Origin: Bacteroidaceae bacterium
GTDB lineage: Bacteria; Bacteroidota; Bacteroidia; Bacteroidales; Bacteroidaceae
DNA length: 64,000 nucleotides
Assembly: GCA_017556585.1 (NCBI GenBank)
Contig: JAFYMP010000044.1
Coordinates: 90,463 to 154,462 of the forward strand
Direction: 5' to 3'
Position 1 is the first letter of the stretch; each line of letters opens with the position of its first letter. Position numbers and translations under genes: made by a program. The notes under the pieces were generated by a model. The model ran no database searches. It was not told the DNA's origin and worked only from the letters and a program-made list of their open reading frames with translations. Shown piece by piece: positions 37,109 to 47,543 of the stretch.

Positions 37109-39624
37109 CTCTTTTTAGTTTTAAGTATTTCAACTATTTGCGGAACATAGTTCTCTAAATCGCCCGCTCCAACTGTCACCAATACCTCTGTGGTATCTTT
37201 AATACTCTCCACAACTTGCGGAACCTGCTTCAACGGAATTACAGCTTTACATATTCCACTCTTCATATTATCAGCAATCAGCTGACTGGTTATACCCTCT
37301 ATCGGCAATTCACGTGCCGGATATATATCTACCAGATAGACTTCGTCAAATAGAGAAAGGCTATCGGCAAACTCCTTGTAAAAGTCTCTGGTACGAGTAT
37401 ATAGATGAGGTTGGAATATGGCAGTCACCTTACATCCATCGTAGAGTTCCTTCATAGAGATGGCACACTGACGCAACTCTTCCGGATGATGGGCATAGTC
37501 ACTCACATATATAACATCGTCCTCCTTTAGATGAAAATCGAAACGTCTGTCACAACCACGGAATGTAGCCATACCCTTTCTTATAGCTTCTTCTGTTGCA
37601 CCGCTTAACAACGACATAGCAATAGCTGCAATACCATTCTCAATATTTACTCTAACAGGTACACCTAATTCTATATTGTCAATTCTCTTGTCCGGAGCTA
37701 CAAAATCAAAGACTATTGTACCACGTCCTACTCTGATATTCTCTGCATGGAAATCGCCGTTATCTATTGAATAGGTGTATAAAGAGACATTATCGCCTAA
37801 TCTTGGTTTTAGGAGCTCTGCCACAGCACTATTCACTATAAGCGCACCACCAGATTTTATCAGTGAAGCATAATGTCTGAAACTCTCTATATAGTTTTCG
37901 TAAGTTCCGTAAATATCCAGATGATCGGCATCCATTGCTGTAATTACAGAGCGCAGTGGAGTAAGATAGTGGAACGACCTATCAAATTCGTCTGCCTCAA
38001 TTACCACATAATTACTCTTTTCACTCTGCAACAGATTACTGCCATAATTCTTTGAGATACCACCCAGAAAAGCATTACAACCCTCAGGCATCATATTCAT
38101 TATGTGAGCAACCATAGTAGATGTGGTAGTCTTACCGTGTGTTCCAGCCACGCAAAGTCCGTCCAGCGATTTTGTCAATGTACCCAATACCTGAGCACGC
38201 TTTTGAATTTCGAAATCGTGTTCCTTAAACCAGACGAACTCCTTATGATTTGCCGGAATAGCCGGTGTATATACCACAAGTGTTTTTGACTTATCCTTGC
38301 AATAGTCAGGTATAAGTTCTACACCCTCCTCAAAATGAATATCTGCGCCTTCAGCTATCAATGTAGTTGTTAAATCGCTTGGAGTTTTATCATATCCTGC
38401 CACCCTCTTACCCGTTTTCAGAAAATATCTGATAAGAGCACTCATTCCTATACCACCGGCACCAATAAAATAGACCGATTCCACGTTATCTATGGAAAAC
38501 AGATTCTGACTATCCATTTTTGCAAGAGCAAGAACTTCGTCAGCTATAATTTCGGCAGAATCTTTTAGCGCCATACTAAATATATTTGCGCTTAAATCGG
38601 CCAATTTTTCTTTGTCTTTAACTACATCAAGAGCTGCAGGCATTAGTTCTTTTTTAGCATTTACATCTGCTATGTGAATAGCTGCATCCCTATTGGCAAG
38701 AGCCATTGCATTCTTAGTCTGATGATCTTCTGCAACATTTGGAGAAGGGACTAAAATTACAGGTTTCTTAAGCAGACATAGTTCCGAAATAGTTCCTGCA
38801 CCTGCACGCGATACTACCAAATCGGCAGCTCCGTATGCTGCATCCATATTCGATATAAAATCTGTCGGGAAAAGATTTGGAACAGGAGCTTCGGCTGCCA
38901 ATCTCTGTTTCATCTCTTCAATATAGTATTTACCTGTCTGCCATATTATCTGTACATCGTCTGTCAATCTTATCAGATCCAGGTTTGCCATAACACTCTC
39001 ATTAAGTGTTCTTGCCCCCAAACTACCTCCCACTATCAACAGTATTCTTTTGGATGGATCTAAATTCATGGCCAGAGCTGCATCTGATCGTTTCATCTTG
39101 TTCTCCACCAGATTCTTTCTTACAGGATTTCCTGTAATCATTATCTTTTCTGCAGGAAAGAAGCGTTCCATATCTTCGTAAGCAACACATATCTTTGCAG
39201 CATCCTTTGCCAATAGTTTATTGGTAACACCCGCATAGGAGTTCTGCTCTTGTATAAGTGTAGGTATTCCTAATTTTCCGGCCATTCGCAATGTGGGTCC
39301 GCTGGCATATCCGCCTACACCAACCACTACATCGGGCTTAAATTTCTTGATTATTGTTCTTGCCTTTATCTGGCTACGCATTAGTTTGAACAGCACAACA
39401 ATGTTCTTAAATGGATTTTTTCTATCAAAGCCACATATAGGCAATCCTATAATATCATAACCTGCAGCAGGAACACGTGTCATCTCCATACGCCCTTCAG
39501 CTCCCACAAACAGAATTTCTGAGTTTGGCTTGGCAGCCTTTATTGCATCGGCAATGGATATAGCCGGGAATATATGTCCACCTGTTCCACCACCACTAAC
39601 TATTACCTTTAATTTTTTATCCAT
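37105..39624 (-). CDS. murG-murC: MurG-MurC fusion: lipid II GlcNAc transferase plus UDP-MurNAc--L-alanine ligase
   Basis: One uninterrupted 839-residue frame holds two enzymes. Residues 1-369 are MurG: IVSGGGTGGHIFPA, VVVGVGGYASGP, NSYAGVTNK, and VSRAGAGTISEL; MurG adds GlcNAc to lipid I at the inner membrane. Residues 370-839 are MurC: VYFIGAGGIGMSALIRYF, GTHGKTTTSTM (ATP loop), EADEFDRSF, and YAHHPEE. MurC joins L-Ala to UDP-MurNAc. The junction reads LALAKMDSQNLF; its Met (ATG at 38517) is where separate MurC would start, so internal initiation is possible. In most Bacteroidales these are two adjacent genes. A lost stop or a sequencing error could also produce this. Confidence 0.9.
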   Translation of the reverse strand: MDKKLKVIVSGGGTGGHIFPAISIADAIKAAKPNSEILFVGAEGRMEMTRVPAAGYDIIGLPICGFDRKNPFKNIVVLFKLMRSQIKARTIIKKFKPDVVVGVGGYASGPTLRMAGKLGIPTLIQEQNSYAGVTNKLLAKDAAKICVAYEDMERFFPAEKIMITGNPVRKNLVENKMKRSDAALAMNLDPSKRILLIVGGSLGARTLNESVMANLDLIRLTDDVQIIWQTGKYYIEEMKQRLAAEAPVPNLFPTDFISNMDAAYGAADLVVSRAGAGTISELCLLKKPVILVPSPNVAEDHQTKNAMALANRDAAIHIADVNAKKELMPAALDVVKDKEKLADLSANIFSMALKDSAEIIADEVLALAKMDSQNLFSIDNVESVYFIGAGGIGMSALIRYFLKTGKRVAGYDKTPSDLTTTLIAEGADIHFEEGVELIPDYCKDKSKTLVVYTPAIPANHKEFVWFKEHDFEIQKRAQVLGTLTKSLDGLCVAGTHGKTTTSTMVAHIMNMMPEGCNAFLGGISKNYGSNLLQSEKSNYVVIEADEFDRSFHYLTPLRSVITAMDADHLDIYGTYENYIESFRHYASLIKSGGALIVNSAVAELLKPRLGDNVSLYTYSIDNGDFHAENIRVGRGTIVFDFVAPDKRIDNIELGVPVRVNIENGIAAIAMSLLSGATEEAIRKGMATFRGCDRRFDFHLKEDDVIYVSDYAHHPEELRQCAISMKELYDGCKVTAIFQPHLYTRTRDFYKEFADSLSLFDEVYLVDIYPARELPIEGITSQLIADNMKSGICKAVIPLKQVPQVVESIKDTTEVLVTVGAGDLENYVPQIVEILKTKKR

Positions 39625-39625
39625 A

Positions 39626-40930
39626 TCACTCTGTTGCTTTTACGTTTGATGTCATTTCTTCTTTTTCACCCTGCTTTTTACCACGGCTGATACCTATCAA
39701 GAAACCAAAATATATACTACTGAACACAATCGATGTTCCACCCTTACTTATCAGTGGCAAAGGCTGACCTGTAACAGGCATTGCACCTACTGCAACCATC
39801 ATATTTATCATTGCCTGCAACCCTAAAAGTATAGCTATACCCACCACCAAATATGAGGAGAAAAAAGATATTGGCTTTGAAATTATTGTTCCGCATATAT
39901 ACATCATCCATATATAGAGTCCTAACACTGCTATGGATATAAGCATACCACATTCCTCTATTATTATGGCGTAGATAAAATCGCAAGTAGCCTCTTGAAT
40001 AAAATCTCGTTCCTCTGAATTTCCTATACCTTTTCCCCAAACCAGACCACTGGTAGCTATTGCTATTTTAGCATGAGTCTCCTGCGGTTTATCCTTTGCT
40101 GTGGTAAGCGCATACTCTTTTGCAGTCTGTTTTTCATCAAAGAAATCCAGTACACGTGCCTGCCAGGTAGTTGCTCTGCCAGGTATCAAATTTTGCTCGG
40201 CAAGAGTATTCATTTTTGTAGCCGGAACCAACAGGAAGAATGCCAACACCAACGCCACAAATGCAGCACCTGCACCTATCAGTTTCCAGGTTCGTTTGGG
40301 GCTGACACCGCAGATGAGCATCATCAGAATTACTGTTACACATAGTAATGCTGCTGTAGATAGGTTTTCGCCCACTATCAACAGACAAAAAACACCCATA
40401 CATGTAAAAATCTTCCAAAAGCCCAGTTTCTGACTATTTTCATCCTCTTTGTTTATTTCCGAAGCTACTGATGCGGTATATAAAAGTACTGCCATCTTTG
40501 CCAATTCCGATGGTTGGAATTTGCAACCGAATATCTCTATCCAACGTTGTGCATTACTACTACCCATACCTCTAACAAAGAGGATAATAAGCAATACAGC
40601 CGACAATATTAACAACGGATAGGTAAAAGCCTTATAGTATTTGTTTGGTATGTGATGCACCAGAACCATTAAACCAAAACCAAATATCATATATGCCAAA
40701 TGAGGTAAAACCGGCATAAGATAATTTTGTCCTCCAAAAGAAAAACGGCTACTGGCGCTGAACACCTCTAATACTGAGATTATCATCAGTAACATAACGA
40801 TAATCCAAAGACGCTTATCGCCTACCAGAAGCTTAAAACGTTTTGCTTCGGGCTGTTGTTCCAATACCTCACTCTCAGGCTGCGGTATCTGAACAGAATC
40901 ATCCATTACATCATTCTCTTTAGAAATCAT
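39626..40930 (-). CDS. ftsW: Peptidoglycan glycosyltransferase FtsW
   Basis: A SEDS-family polytopic membrane protein of 434 residues, about ten helices, which polymerises lipid II at the septum with FtsI. FGCKFQPSELAKMAVLLY and GQPLPLISKGGTSIVFSSIYFGFLIGISRG are conserved SEDS motifs. It has a 40-residue acidic N-terminal extension before the first helix and a charged C-terminal tail. Its start overlaps the murD stop by 4 bases, and it ends 2 bases before murG. Confidence 0.94.
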   Translation of the reverse strand: MISKENDVMDDSVQIPQPESEVLEQQPEAKRFKLLVGDKRLWIIVMLLMIISVLEVFSASSRFSFGGQNYLMPVLPHLAYMIFGFGLMVLVHHIPNKYYKAFTYPLLILSAVLLIILFVRGMGSSNAQRWIEIFGCKFQPSELAKMAVLLYTASVASEINKEDENSQKLGFWKIFTCMGVFCLLIVGENLSTAALLCVTVILMMLICGVSPKRTWKLIGAGAAFVALVLAFFLLVPATKMNTLAEQNLIPGRATTWQARVLDFFDEKQTAKEYALTTAKDKPQETHAKIAIATSGLVWGKGIGNSEERDFIQEATCDFIYAIIIEECGMLISIAVLGLYIWMMYICGTIISKPISFFSSYLVVGIAILLGLQAMINMMVAVGAMPVTGQPLPLISKGGTSIVFSSIYFGFLIGISRGKKQGEKEEMTSNVKATE

Positions 40931-42261
40931 AATGCTCTTACATACTTTTTAAACTGTTCACCTCTGTCTTCGTAGCTGTTAAACAGGTCAAAGCTGGCAC
41001 AACAAGGGCTTAACAAGACTATTTCACCCGGCTTTGCCATCTTATAAGCTGCCTGAACCGCATCCTGCATAGACTGAACATCTGCTACAGGCAGACCAAA
41101 TCCATCAAAGAAGCCATGCAGCTTCTCATTGTGCAATCCCAAATATATCAAACCGGAACACTTCTCGCGCACCAAATCTGCTATTTCGCTATAATCGTTA
41201 CCTTTATCTTTTCCACCCAGAATAAGGATAGTTTTTACCGGCATACTCTGCAGAGCATACCAACAACTATTCACATTTGTAGCCTTTGAATCGTTGATAT
41301 AATCAACCCCGTTCACTCTGGCTACACGCTCCAAGCGATGCTCTACCCCCTTAAATGTCTGCAATGCCTGACGAATGGTCTCATTTCTGATACCCGCAAT
41401 ATTGGCAGATATACCGGCAGCCATTGAGTTATACAGATTATGTTTACCTGTAAGCGCCAACGATTCCTGCTCCATATTAAAAGCATACGGCTTATCAAAA
41501 TAGAGAGTACCATCTTCAGTATAAGCAGCAAGTTCCGCAGCCTTCTCTTCCGCAAACGGATATAGAGTAGCTTTAAGTCCATATTTCTGTAACTCTCTGC
41601 TGATAATTGGGTCGTCATTCCAATAGACAAACGCATCGTCGGCTGTCTGATTTCTTACAACGCGCATCTTTGCATCAACATAGTTCTGCATTTCGTGATC
41701 GTAACGATCCAGATGGTCCGGAGTGATATTCATCAAGACTGCAATATCGGCTTTGAACTCATACATATTATCCAACTGGAAACTGCTCAATTCAATTACG
41801 TAGTAATCGAACTCTTTTTCAGCTACTTGCCAAGCCAGGCTACTGCCTATATTACCTGCCAGACCCACATTCATTCCTGCCATCTTAAAGATATGGTATA
41901 TCAACGATGTGGTTGTGGTTTTGCCATTACTACCGGTAATACATATCATCTTAGCATTTGTATATCTGCCTGCAAATTCTATTTCCGAAATTACAGGAAT
42001 ATTTTTCTCTTTGACTTTCAATATAATAGGAGCATCATTTGGGATACCGGGACTCTTTATAATTTCGTCGGCAGCCAATATAATCTCTTCGTTATGGTTA
42101 CACTCTTCCCAAGCTATAGAGCGTTTCTCCAACTCTTCCTTATAAAAATCCTTTATCCTGGAAAAATCGGATACAAAAACATCAAATCCCTTCTTTTGGG
42201 CAAGGATAGCTGCTCCTACTCCACTTTCTGCTGCACCTAATACTACTATTTTCTTTGCCAT
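40927..42261 (-). CDS. murD: UDP-N-acetylmuramoyl-L-alanine--D-glutamate ligase
   Basis: MurD adds D-Glu to UDP-MurNAc-L-Ala. I start it at MAKKIVVLGAAESGVGAA (ATG at 42261), giving 444 residues; an upstream in-frame Met would overlap mraY. CITGSNGKTTTTSLIYHIF is the ATP loop and NITPDHLDRYDHEMQNYV and NDSKATNVNSCWYAL are Mur-ligase motifs. It is separated from mraY by 2 bases and overlaps ftsW by 4. Confidence 0.95.
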   Translation of the reverse strand: MAKKIVVLGAAESGVGAAILAQKKGFDVFVSDFSRIKDFYKEELEKRSIAWEECNHNEEIILAADEIIKSPGIPNDAPIILKVKEKNIPVISEIEFAGRYTNAKMICITGSNGKTTTTSLIYHIFKMAGMNVGLAGNIGSSLAWQVAEKEFDYYVIELSSFQLDNMYEFKADIAVLMNITPDHLDRYDHEMQNYVDAKMRVVRNQTADDAFVYWNDDPIISRELQKYGLKATLYPFAEEKAAELAAYTEDGTLYFDKPYAFNMEQESLALTGKHNLYNSMAAGISANIAGIRNETIRQALQTFKGVEHRLERVARVNGVDYINDSKATNVNSCWYALQSMPVKTILILGGKDKGNDYSEIADLVREKCSGLIYLGLHNEKLHGFFDGFGLPVADVQSMQDAVQAAYKMAKPGEIVLLSPCCASFDLFNSYEDRGEQFKKYVRAL

Positions 42262-42263
42262 CT

Positions 42264-43547
42264 TTATCTGATTTTCAAGGTTAATAATGTGATTATAGCC
42301 AAACCAATGCTTATAATCCACGCTCTTAATGTTATTTTAGTCTCAAATTGTAATTTTTTGTCATTACCCTTAAATATCACTGTACTTGTAGGGTCGGCCC
42401 TGTGAACCTGTTCCATACTTGTTCTAAAGTGATCGTGTATAGGGGTACGTTTCCATATTCTTCTGTGCAATCCACTCTTTTTACCGGATTTATAGTAGAA
42501 TTTCTGAAGAATAACTGACAGACTTTCCAACAAGAATATTCCACATAGAATAGGTAATAACAACTCTTTATGAATACAAATAGCCGCAACCGCTATTATA
42601 CCTCCTATGGTAAGACTGCCGGTATCGCCCATAAATATCTGAGCCGGATAGGAATTATACCACAAGAAACCTATAAGTGCACCCACAAAAGCACACATAA
42701 ACACAACCAGTTCCTGACTGCCCGGTATATACATTAAATCCAGATGGCTTGCCGCAACTACGTTACTGGATACGTATGCAAGCACACCCAATGCAATTCC
42801 TATAATGGCAGAATTACCGGCAGCCATACCATCCATTCCGTCATTCAGATTAGAGCCGTTCGATACTGCTGTAACCACAAAAACAGTTAGAATTACAAAG
42901 AATATCCAACCAGCTTTGTATTTAAGAGGTTCTCCCAACCAACTGAATAGATCTGCATAGTTCAGATTATGGTTTTTGAAGAATGGAATAGTGGTTCTGG
43001 TAGATTTAACATCGGGAGTTTTCACCACCACCTCTATATTGTTTTCTATTTTCGTTTCAACTTTTTCGTTTATAACTACATCGGGGGCATATCTCAAAGT
43101 CAAGCCCACTATCAATCCCAAAGTAACCTGTCCTGCTACCTTAAACCAACCATTCAAACCGTCTTTTTTCTTTTTAAAGGTCTTGATATAATCATCGGCA
43201 AAACCTATAATTCCCAACAATATTGTGGTGATAATCATAAGCAGCATATATGAGTTATTCAGTTTGCCTACCAATAGACAAGGTACAAGTATTGCCACAA
43301 TGATTATTACACCTCCCATAGTAGGCACACCCACTTTTCCCACATTGAACGGGTCGGTTTTTTCATCACGCTGAGTCTCTGTTATACTGTGACGTTTAAG
43401 ATAATCTATAAACTTACTTCCAAACCAAGCTGATATAACAATAGACAATACAAGAGCAAACATACTCCTGAATGTAACGTATGTAAACATTCCTGCGCCC
43501 GGAATATCAACTTTATCCTGCAAATATTGAAACAGACTGTACAACAT
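42264..43547 (-). CDS. mraY: Phospho-N-acetylmuramoyl-pentapeptide-transferase
   Basis: A polytopic enzyme that makes lipid I from UDP-MurNAc-pentapeptide and undecaprenyl phosphate. The 427 residues contain KVGVPTMGGVIII, GFADDYIKTFKKKKDGL (the Asp-rich motif), NLNDGMDGMAAG, and MGDTGSLTIGG, with HRRIWKRTPIHDHF near the C-terminus (HIS motif). It is longer than E. coli MraY because of a periplasmic loop (about 160-200), as in other Bacteroidota. Confidence 0.96.
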   Translation of the reverse strand: MLYSLFQYLQDKVDIPGAGMFTYVTFRSMFALVLSIVISAWFGSKFIDYLKRHSITETQRDEKTDPFNVGKVGVPTMGGVIIIVAILVPCLLVGKLNNSYMLLMIITTILLGIIGFADDYIKTFKKKKDGLNGWFKVAGQVTLGLIVGLTLRYAPDVVINEKVETKIENNIEVVVKTPDVKSTRTTIPFFKNHNLNYADLFSWLGEPLKYKAGWIFFVILTVFVVTAVSNGSNLNDGMDGMAAGNSAIIGIALGVLAYVSSNVVAASHLDLMYIPGSQELVVFMCAFVGALIGFLWYNSYPAQIFMGDTGSLTIGGIIAVAAICIHKELLLPILCGIFLLESLSVILQKFYYKSGKKSGLHRRIWKRTPIHDHFRTSMEQVHRADPTSTVIFKGNDKKLQFETKITLRAWIISIGLAIITLLTLKIR

Positions 43548-43555
43548 ATCTCTAA

Positions 43556-45013
43556 TTAATTTTCAAATATCTCTCTTATTACCTCTTTATCGTCAAAATG
43601 GTGTTTTACACCCTTTATCTCCTGATAATCTTCGTGTCCTTTACCTGCCACCAGAACCACATCGTTTTCTGCAGCCAACATACAGGCAGTTCTAATAGCC
43701 TCTTTTCTATCAACTATAACCAACACCTTGTTTTTGTCTTGTGGCAAAACGCCTTCAAGCATATCGTTTATAATATCCTGGGGCTCTTCAAAACGTGGAT
43801 TATCGGAAGTAAGAATTACTCTGTCGCTATATTTTACACTCTCTTGTGCCATTAAAGGACGCTTTCCTTTATCTCTGTTCCCACCAGCACCTACCACAGA
43901 TATTATTTTTCCTGTACCGGAAAGCACATCTGCAATAGTGGTAAGAACATTGACCAATGCATCCGGAGTATGAGCATAATCCACTATGGCTGTATAGCCG
44001 TTTGGAGAACGCATTGCATCAAACCTGCCATTAACAGGCACAAGTGTACTCATAACGGTAAGCACATCCATAGGATCTTTTCCCAACATACAGGCCGCAC
44101 CATAAACTGCAAGCAGATTACTTGCATTAAATTTGCCTATAAAGCGCAGGAAAACCTCCTTACCGTTAATATCTATCAGCATACCATCAAAATTAGACTC
44201 CAAGAGTTTACCCTTAAAATCGGCAAGACTGCGAAGCGAATATGTAGTAACCTTTGCTTTGGTATTCTGTACCATCACCATACCATGTTTATCGTCTATA
44301 TTGGTAACTACAAAAGCATCTTTGCTTAAAGAATCGAAGAACATCTTTTTTGCCTTGATGTAGTTATCTACAGTCTTATGGTAATCCAGATGGTCGCGGG
44401 TAAGATTGGTAAAGATTCCCCCGGCATATTTCAAGCCACCTATTCTTCTCTGTGCAATGGCATGCGAACTACACTCCATAAAGACATATTTGCAACCTTC
44501 GTCTGCCATTCTACCCAAAAGTGCATTCAGGGTAATAGCATCTGGGGTAGTATGACTGGCAGGTATAGGTTCGCCATCTATATAGTTACATACGGTAGAT
44601 AACAGACCGCACTTGTAACCCATTTTACGGAACATCTCATAAAGAAGAGTTGCTATGGTAGTTTTACCGTTTGTACCTGTAACGCCAACCAGTTTTACCT
44701 TTTCTGAAGGATTACCATAAAAGCGTGTTGCTACCTGACCTACACACTTTTCACAATCCTCCACCTTTATATATGTAACTCCGCTCTGAATATCCTGCGG
44801 TATATCTTCGCATAGTATAGCCTTTGCACCCAATTCAATGGCCTTTGCAATAAATGCATGACCATCTACTGTAGTTCCACGCATAGCTACAAACATAGAT
44901 CCTTCTACCACTTTTCTGGAATCTATCTGAACATTGGCAATATCAATATCCTGATTGCCCTCTACTGCCAGCACCGGCAGACCTTTAATCAATTCATTTA
45001 ATTTCATAGCCAT
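43556..45013 (-). CDS. murE: UDP-N-acetylmuramoyl-L-alanyl-D-glutamate--2,6-diaminopimelate ligase
   Basis: MurE adds the third peptide residue. The 485 residues contain [19 protein letters not shown] (ATP loop), [24 protein letters not shown], and [11 protein letters not shown]. The DNPR motif marks specificity for meso-diaminopimelate over lysine, so this wall should be DAP type. The start could be MAMKLNEL (45013) or the second Met two codons later. It lies between ftsI and mraY in the cluster. Confidence 0.95.
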   Translation of the reverse strand: MAMKLNELIKGLPVLAVEGNQDIDIANVQIDSRKVVEGSMFVAMRGTTVDGHAFIAKAIELGAKAILCEDIPQDIQSGVTYIKVEDCEKCVGQVATRFYGNPSEKVKLVGVTGTNGKTTIATLLYEMFRKMGYKCGLLSTVCNYIDGEPIPASHTTPDAITLNALLGRMADEGCKYVFMECSSHAIAQRRIGGLKYAGGIFTNLTRDHLDYHKTVDNYIKAKKMFFDSLSKDAFVVTNIDDKHGMVMVQNTKAKVTTYSLRSLADFKGKLLESNFDGMLIDINGKEVFLRFIGKFNASNLLAVYGAACMLGKDPMDVLTVMSTLVPVNGRFDAMRSPNGYTAIVDYAHTPDALVNVLTTIADVLSGTGKIISVVGAGGNRDKGKRPLMAQESVKYSDRVILTSDNPRFEEPQDIINDMLEGVLPQDKNKVLVIVDRKEAIRTACMLAAENDVVLVAGKGHEDYQEIKGVKHHFDDKEVIREIFEN

Positions 45014-45027
45014 ATATAATTCAAATA

Positions 45028-47202
45028 CTACATTCTTAATGTCAATACTATGGTACTGCCGCTATTGAACCTTGTTCCGGCTCTCAAACTCTGTTGTCTA
45101 ACGCGACCCACACCATTTATCTTTACTTTTAATCCAACACTCTCTAACAGATACAGAGCATCCTGTGCACCCATACCCACCACATTTGGAACCAACCCCG
45201 GAGTTATATAATCTCCTGCTTTTATTGTCACAGTAGTGGAATCGCTACGTGTGCTTCCCCAAATGCTATCTCTCTTACTATATCTTGCACCATCCCATTC
45301 TGCATCCATATCAAGTTCATCAAGTACTATCTGAACTTTTTGCAGATTTCCATTCAACACCTTTGGAGCTACGTATAGCGATGAATCTATAGCCATTTCC
45401 ACATCTTTGAAGAGTTTGGTAGCCATAATCTTTTCAGATATTTCGTGGAATACAGGTCCTGCCATACCACCACCCGATGCAGCTCCACCCATTTCGGCAG
45501 AAGTTCTAATTGAAACTATACATGTATATTGCGGATTATCGGCAGGGAAATAGCCACAAAATGAGACCATGTGAGTAGTTCTTCCATTGCTTCCATATCC
45601 CATTTGGGCTGTACCGGTCTTACCTGCTGCTTTAAAATGCGTAGAACCTGCCTGCTTGGCAAGACCTTTAGAGACTACCTGTTCCAACATATACTGCACA
45701 TCTTTAAGAGTCTTCTCTTTGCAAATCTGTTCGTTTACTACCTTTACAGGTATTTTCTCTATAACATCTTCACCACGGCGAACCTCCTTTACAAGACGTG
45801 GTTCTACCATCTTACCATTATTAGCTATTGCATTATAGAATGTCAATGTATTCACTACCGGCAATTGCAAATTGTAACCTGTAGCCATCCATGGCAGTCT
45901 GGTTGCATCCCAATAACCATCCCTGTTTATTACAGGCGATGCAGTTCCCACCAGTTGCATTGTAAAATGATTACCAATACCGGTACGTTTTACAGCATCA
46001 ACAAACAATTGAGGATTATCTTTATATCCCTTATCTATAAGCTTTGCTATACCAATATTAGATGAATACATAAGTATTTCCGTTGTAGTTAAGGTATCGT
46101 AACCACCGCTACGATAGTTGTGGTCACGCATTGCCTGTCTGGCAGAGAAACCATTGTATATACCTTTATGACAATATACCTTTTCGTCCATCTGAATCTT
46201 ACCTTCGTCCATACCCACCATCATTGCAACAGTCTTAAATGTTGAACCCGGCTCAAAATACTCTTTGACTGCATTATTTTGAATCTCCATAAAACTGCCA
46301 TTATCCAGTCTGGTAAGATTTGCTATCGCTTTTATATCGCCGGTTTTAACCTCCATAACCATAGCAACACCCGATGCTGCATTCAACTGCTCCAATTCAC
46401 GTCTTAAAGCACGTTCTGCAATATCTTGCATCTCTACATTCAAAGTAGTGATTATGTCGCAACCATCTATTTGAGGTTTATCTGTAATAATTCTGGTAAT
46501 ACCCATTACCTTCTCCTGATGCCCCACACCCGGTTTACCGCGAAGCAGAGAATCGTATGACAGTTCCAGACCGTTTTTAGCCGAATCTAACACGCCATAT
46601 AAATCTCCAATAGTGCGAGAAGCCAATTCGCCGTATGGTTTTTGTCTGCTAACTCTCTCTTCACACGAATAGAACCAATTGTTATACTTTGGCTTAAGCC
46701 ATTCATTATCTTTTAGTGCATTATATTGATTGTATGAAATAGGACGAGCCTTTGGTAATATGGTACAATAACTTGACCTTTCATTGAATTTTTCTCTATA
46801 ATGCGATAAAATCTGCTGCTTTGTATATTGGGGAAAAAGAGTAACCAGTTCATCTACAAATGGTTCTATATAATACTGGAACAGAGTATCTTTTCTGGTC
46901 TGATCTTTTAGCCTGTCATCGGCATTTTTTTCGTAACTCTTAAAATCAAAGTGAATCATATACTGAGGAATACTGCTTGACAACAGCAATCCTTCATCGC
47001 TAAGAATATTGCCACGACGAGCAGGTATCTTTACATCCCAATCTATGGAGTAATCGGAGACCTCCTGCCAATAAGAACGTTCCACAAACATTGTGGTAGC
47101 CATCTTTCCTATGATAGCCACCGAACAAAATACAGCTATGGCAAAAAACACCAGACTGTATGCTAACTTCAGCTTTTGTTGTTCTGTTCTCTTCTTAGCC
47201 AT
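45028..47202 (-). CDS. ftsI: Division-specific penicillin-binding protein FtsI (PBP3) with PASTA domain
   Basis: A 724-residue class B PBP that cross-links septal peptidoglycan. One membrane helix (about 14-36), a pedestal region, then the transpeptidase with the catalytic SxxK at Ser320-Lys323 (PGSTFKT), SSN in MYSSNIGI, and KTG in [10 protein letters not shown]. The C-terminus (about 655-724) holds one PASTA-like domain ([20 protein letters not shown]...). One PASTA repeat is typical of Bacteroidota FtsI. ftsL lies 9 bases upstream. Confidence 0.95.
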   Translation of the reverse strand: MAKKRTEQQKLKLAYSLVFFAIAVFCSVAIIGKMATTMFVERSYWQEVSDYSIDWDVKIPARRGNILSDEGLLLSSSIPQYMIHFDFKSYEKNADDRLKDQTRKDTLFQYYIEPFVDELVTLFPQYTKQQILSHYREKFNERSSYCTILPKARPISYNQYNALKDNEWLKPKYNNWFYSCEERVSRQKPYGELASRTIGDLYGVLDSAKNGLELSYDSLLRGKPGVGHQEKVMGITRIITDKPQIDGCDIITTLNVEMQDIAERALRRELEQLNAASGVAMVMEVKTGDIKAIANLTRLDNGSFMEIQNNAVKEYFEPGSTFKTVAMMVGMDEGKIQMDEKVYCHKGIYNGFSARQAMRDHNYRSGGYDTLTTTEILMYSSNIGIAKLIDKGYKDNPQLFVDAVKRTGIGNHFTMQLVGTASPVINRDGYWDATRLPWMATGYNLQLPVVNTLTFYNAIANNGKMVEPRLVKEVRRGEDVIEKIPVKVVNEQICKEKTLKDVQYMLEQVVSKGLAKQAGSTHFKAAGKTGTAQMGYGSNGRTTHMVSFCGYFPADNPQYTCIVSIRTSAEMGGAASGGGMAGPVFHEISEKIMATKLFKDVEMAIDSSLYVAPKVLNGNLQKVQIVLDELDMDAEWDGARYSKRDSIWGSTRSDSTTVTIKAGDYITPGLVPNVVGMGAQDALYLLESVGLKVKINGVGRVRQQSLRAGTRFNSGSTIVLTLRM

Positions 47203-47211
47203 AATACTAAA

Positions 47212-47538
47212 TCATTCAGGTAAAACAAAGGGTGGTTCGGAGTTTATTTCCAATCCTATTTCACCTGCATTAATAATATCCTCAATATATGAAGGCTTAC
47301 TTTTTGCCGATAAATCGCTGGTGGTATTCAGCGCTCTATATCTTATCTGCACAAGTTCCTTCTTTAAGTTCTCAATTTCTACAAGATCATTCTGAGTAGA
47401 AAAACCATAACCTATGTAAAAGAAGAATATCAGAACCACAACTAAAATAAATGCCCAATTGTGTTCTATCCACGCAGCCATCTTACCACCAAGATCTATA
47501 CGCTTCCAACTGTTTTTTTTCTTCTTTACTGTACTCAT
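47212..47538 (-). CDS. ftsL: FtsL-like division protein
   Basis: A 108-residue bitopic protein: basic N-terminus (STVKKKKNSWKR), one hydrophobic helix at about 29-49 (FILVVVLIFFFYIGYGF), then a coiled-coil-like segment (NDLVEIENLKKELVQIRYRAL). Size, topology and position between rsmH and ftsI identify the FtsL counterpart. Such proteins bind FtsQ and activate FtsWI. Sequence alone would not identify it. Confidence 0.8.
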   Translation of the reverse strand: MSTVKKKKNSWKRIDLGGKMAAWIEHNWAFILVVVLIFFFYIGYGFSTQNDLVEIENLKKELVQIRYRALNTTSDLSAKSKPSYIEDIINAGEIGLEINSEPPFVLPE

Positions 47539-47543
47539 CTTTT

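Noticed and set aside
42262..42321. Upstream start for murD overlapping mraY
   Set aside because: It would overlap mraY by almost 60 bases, and MAKKIVVLGAAESG is the expected Mur-ligase start.
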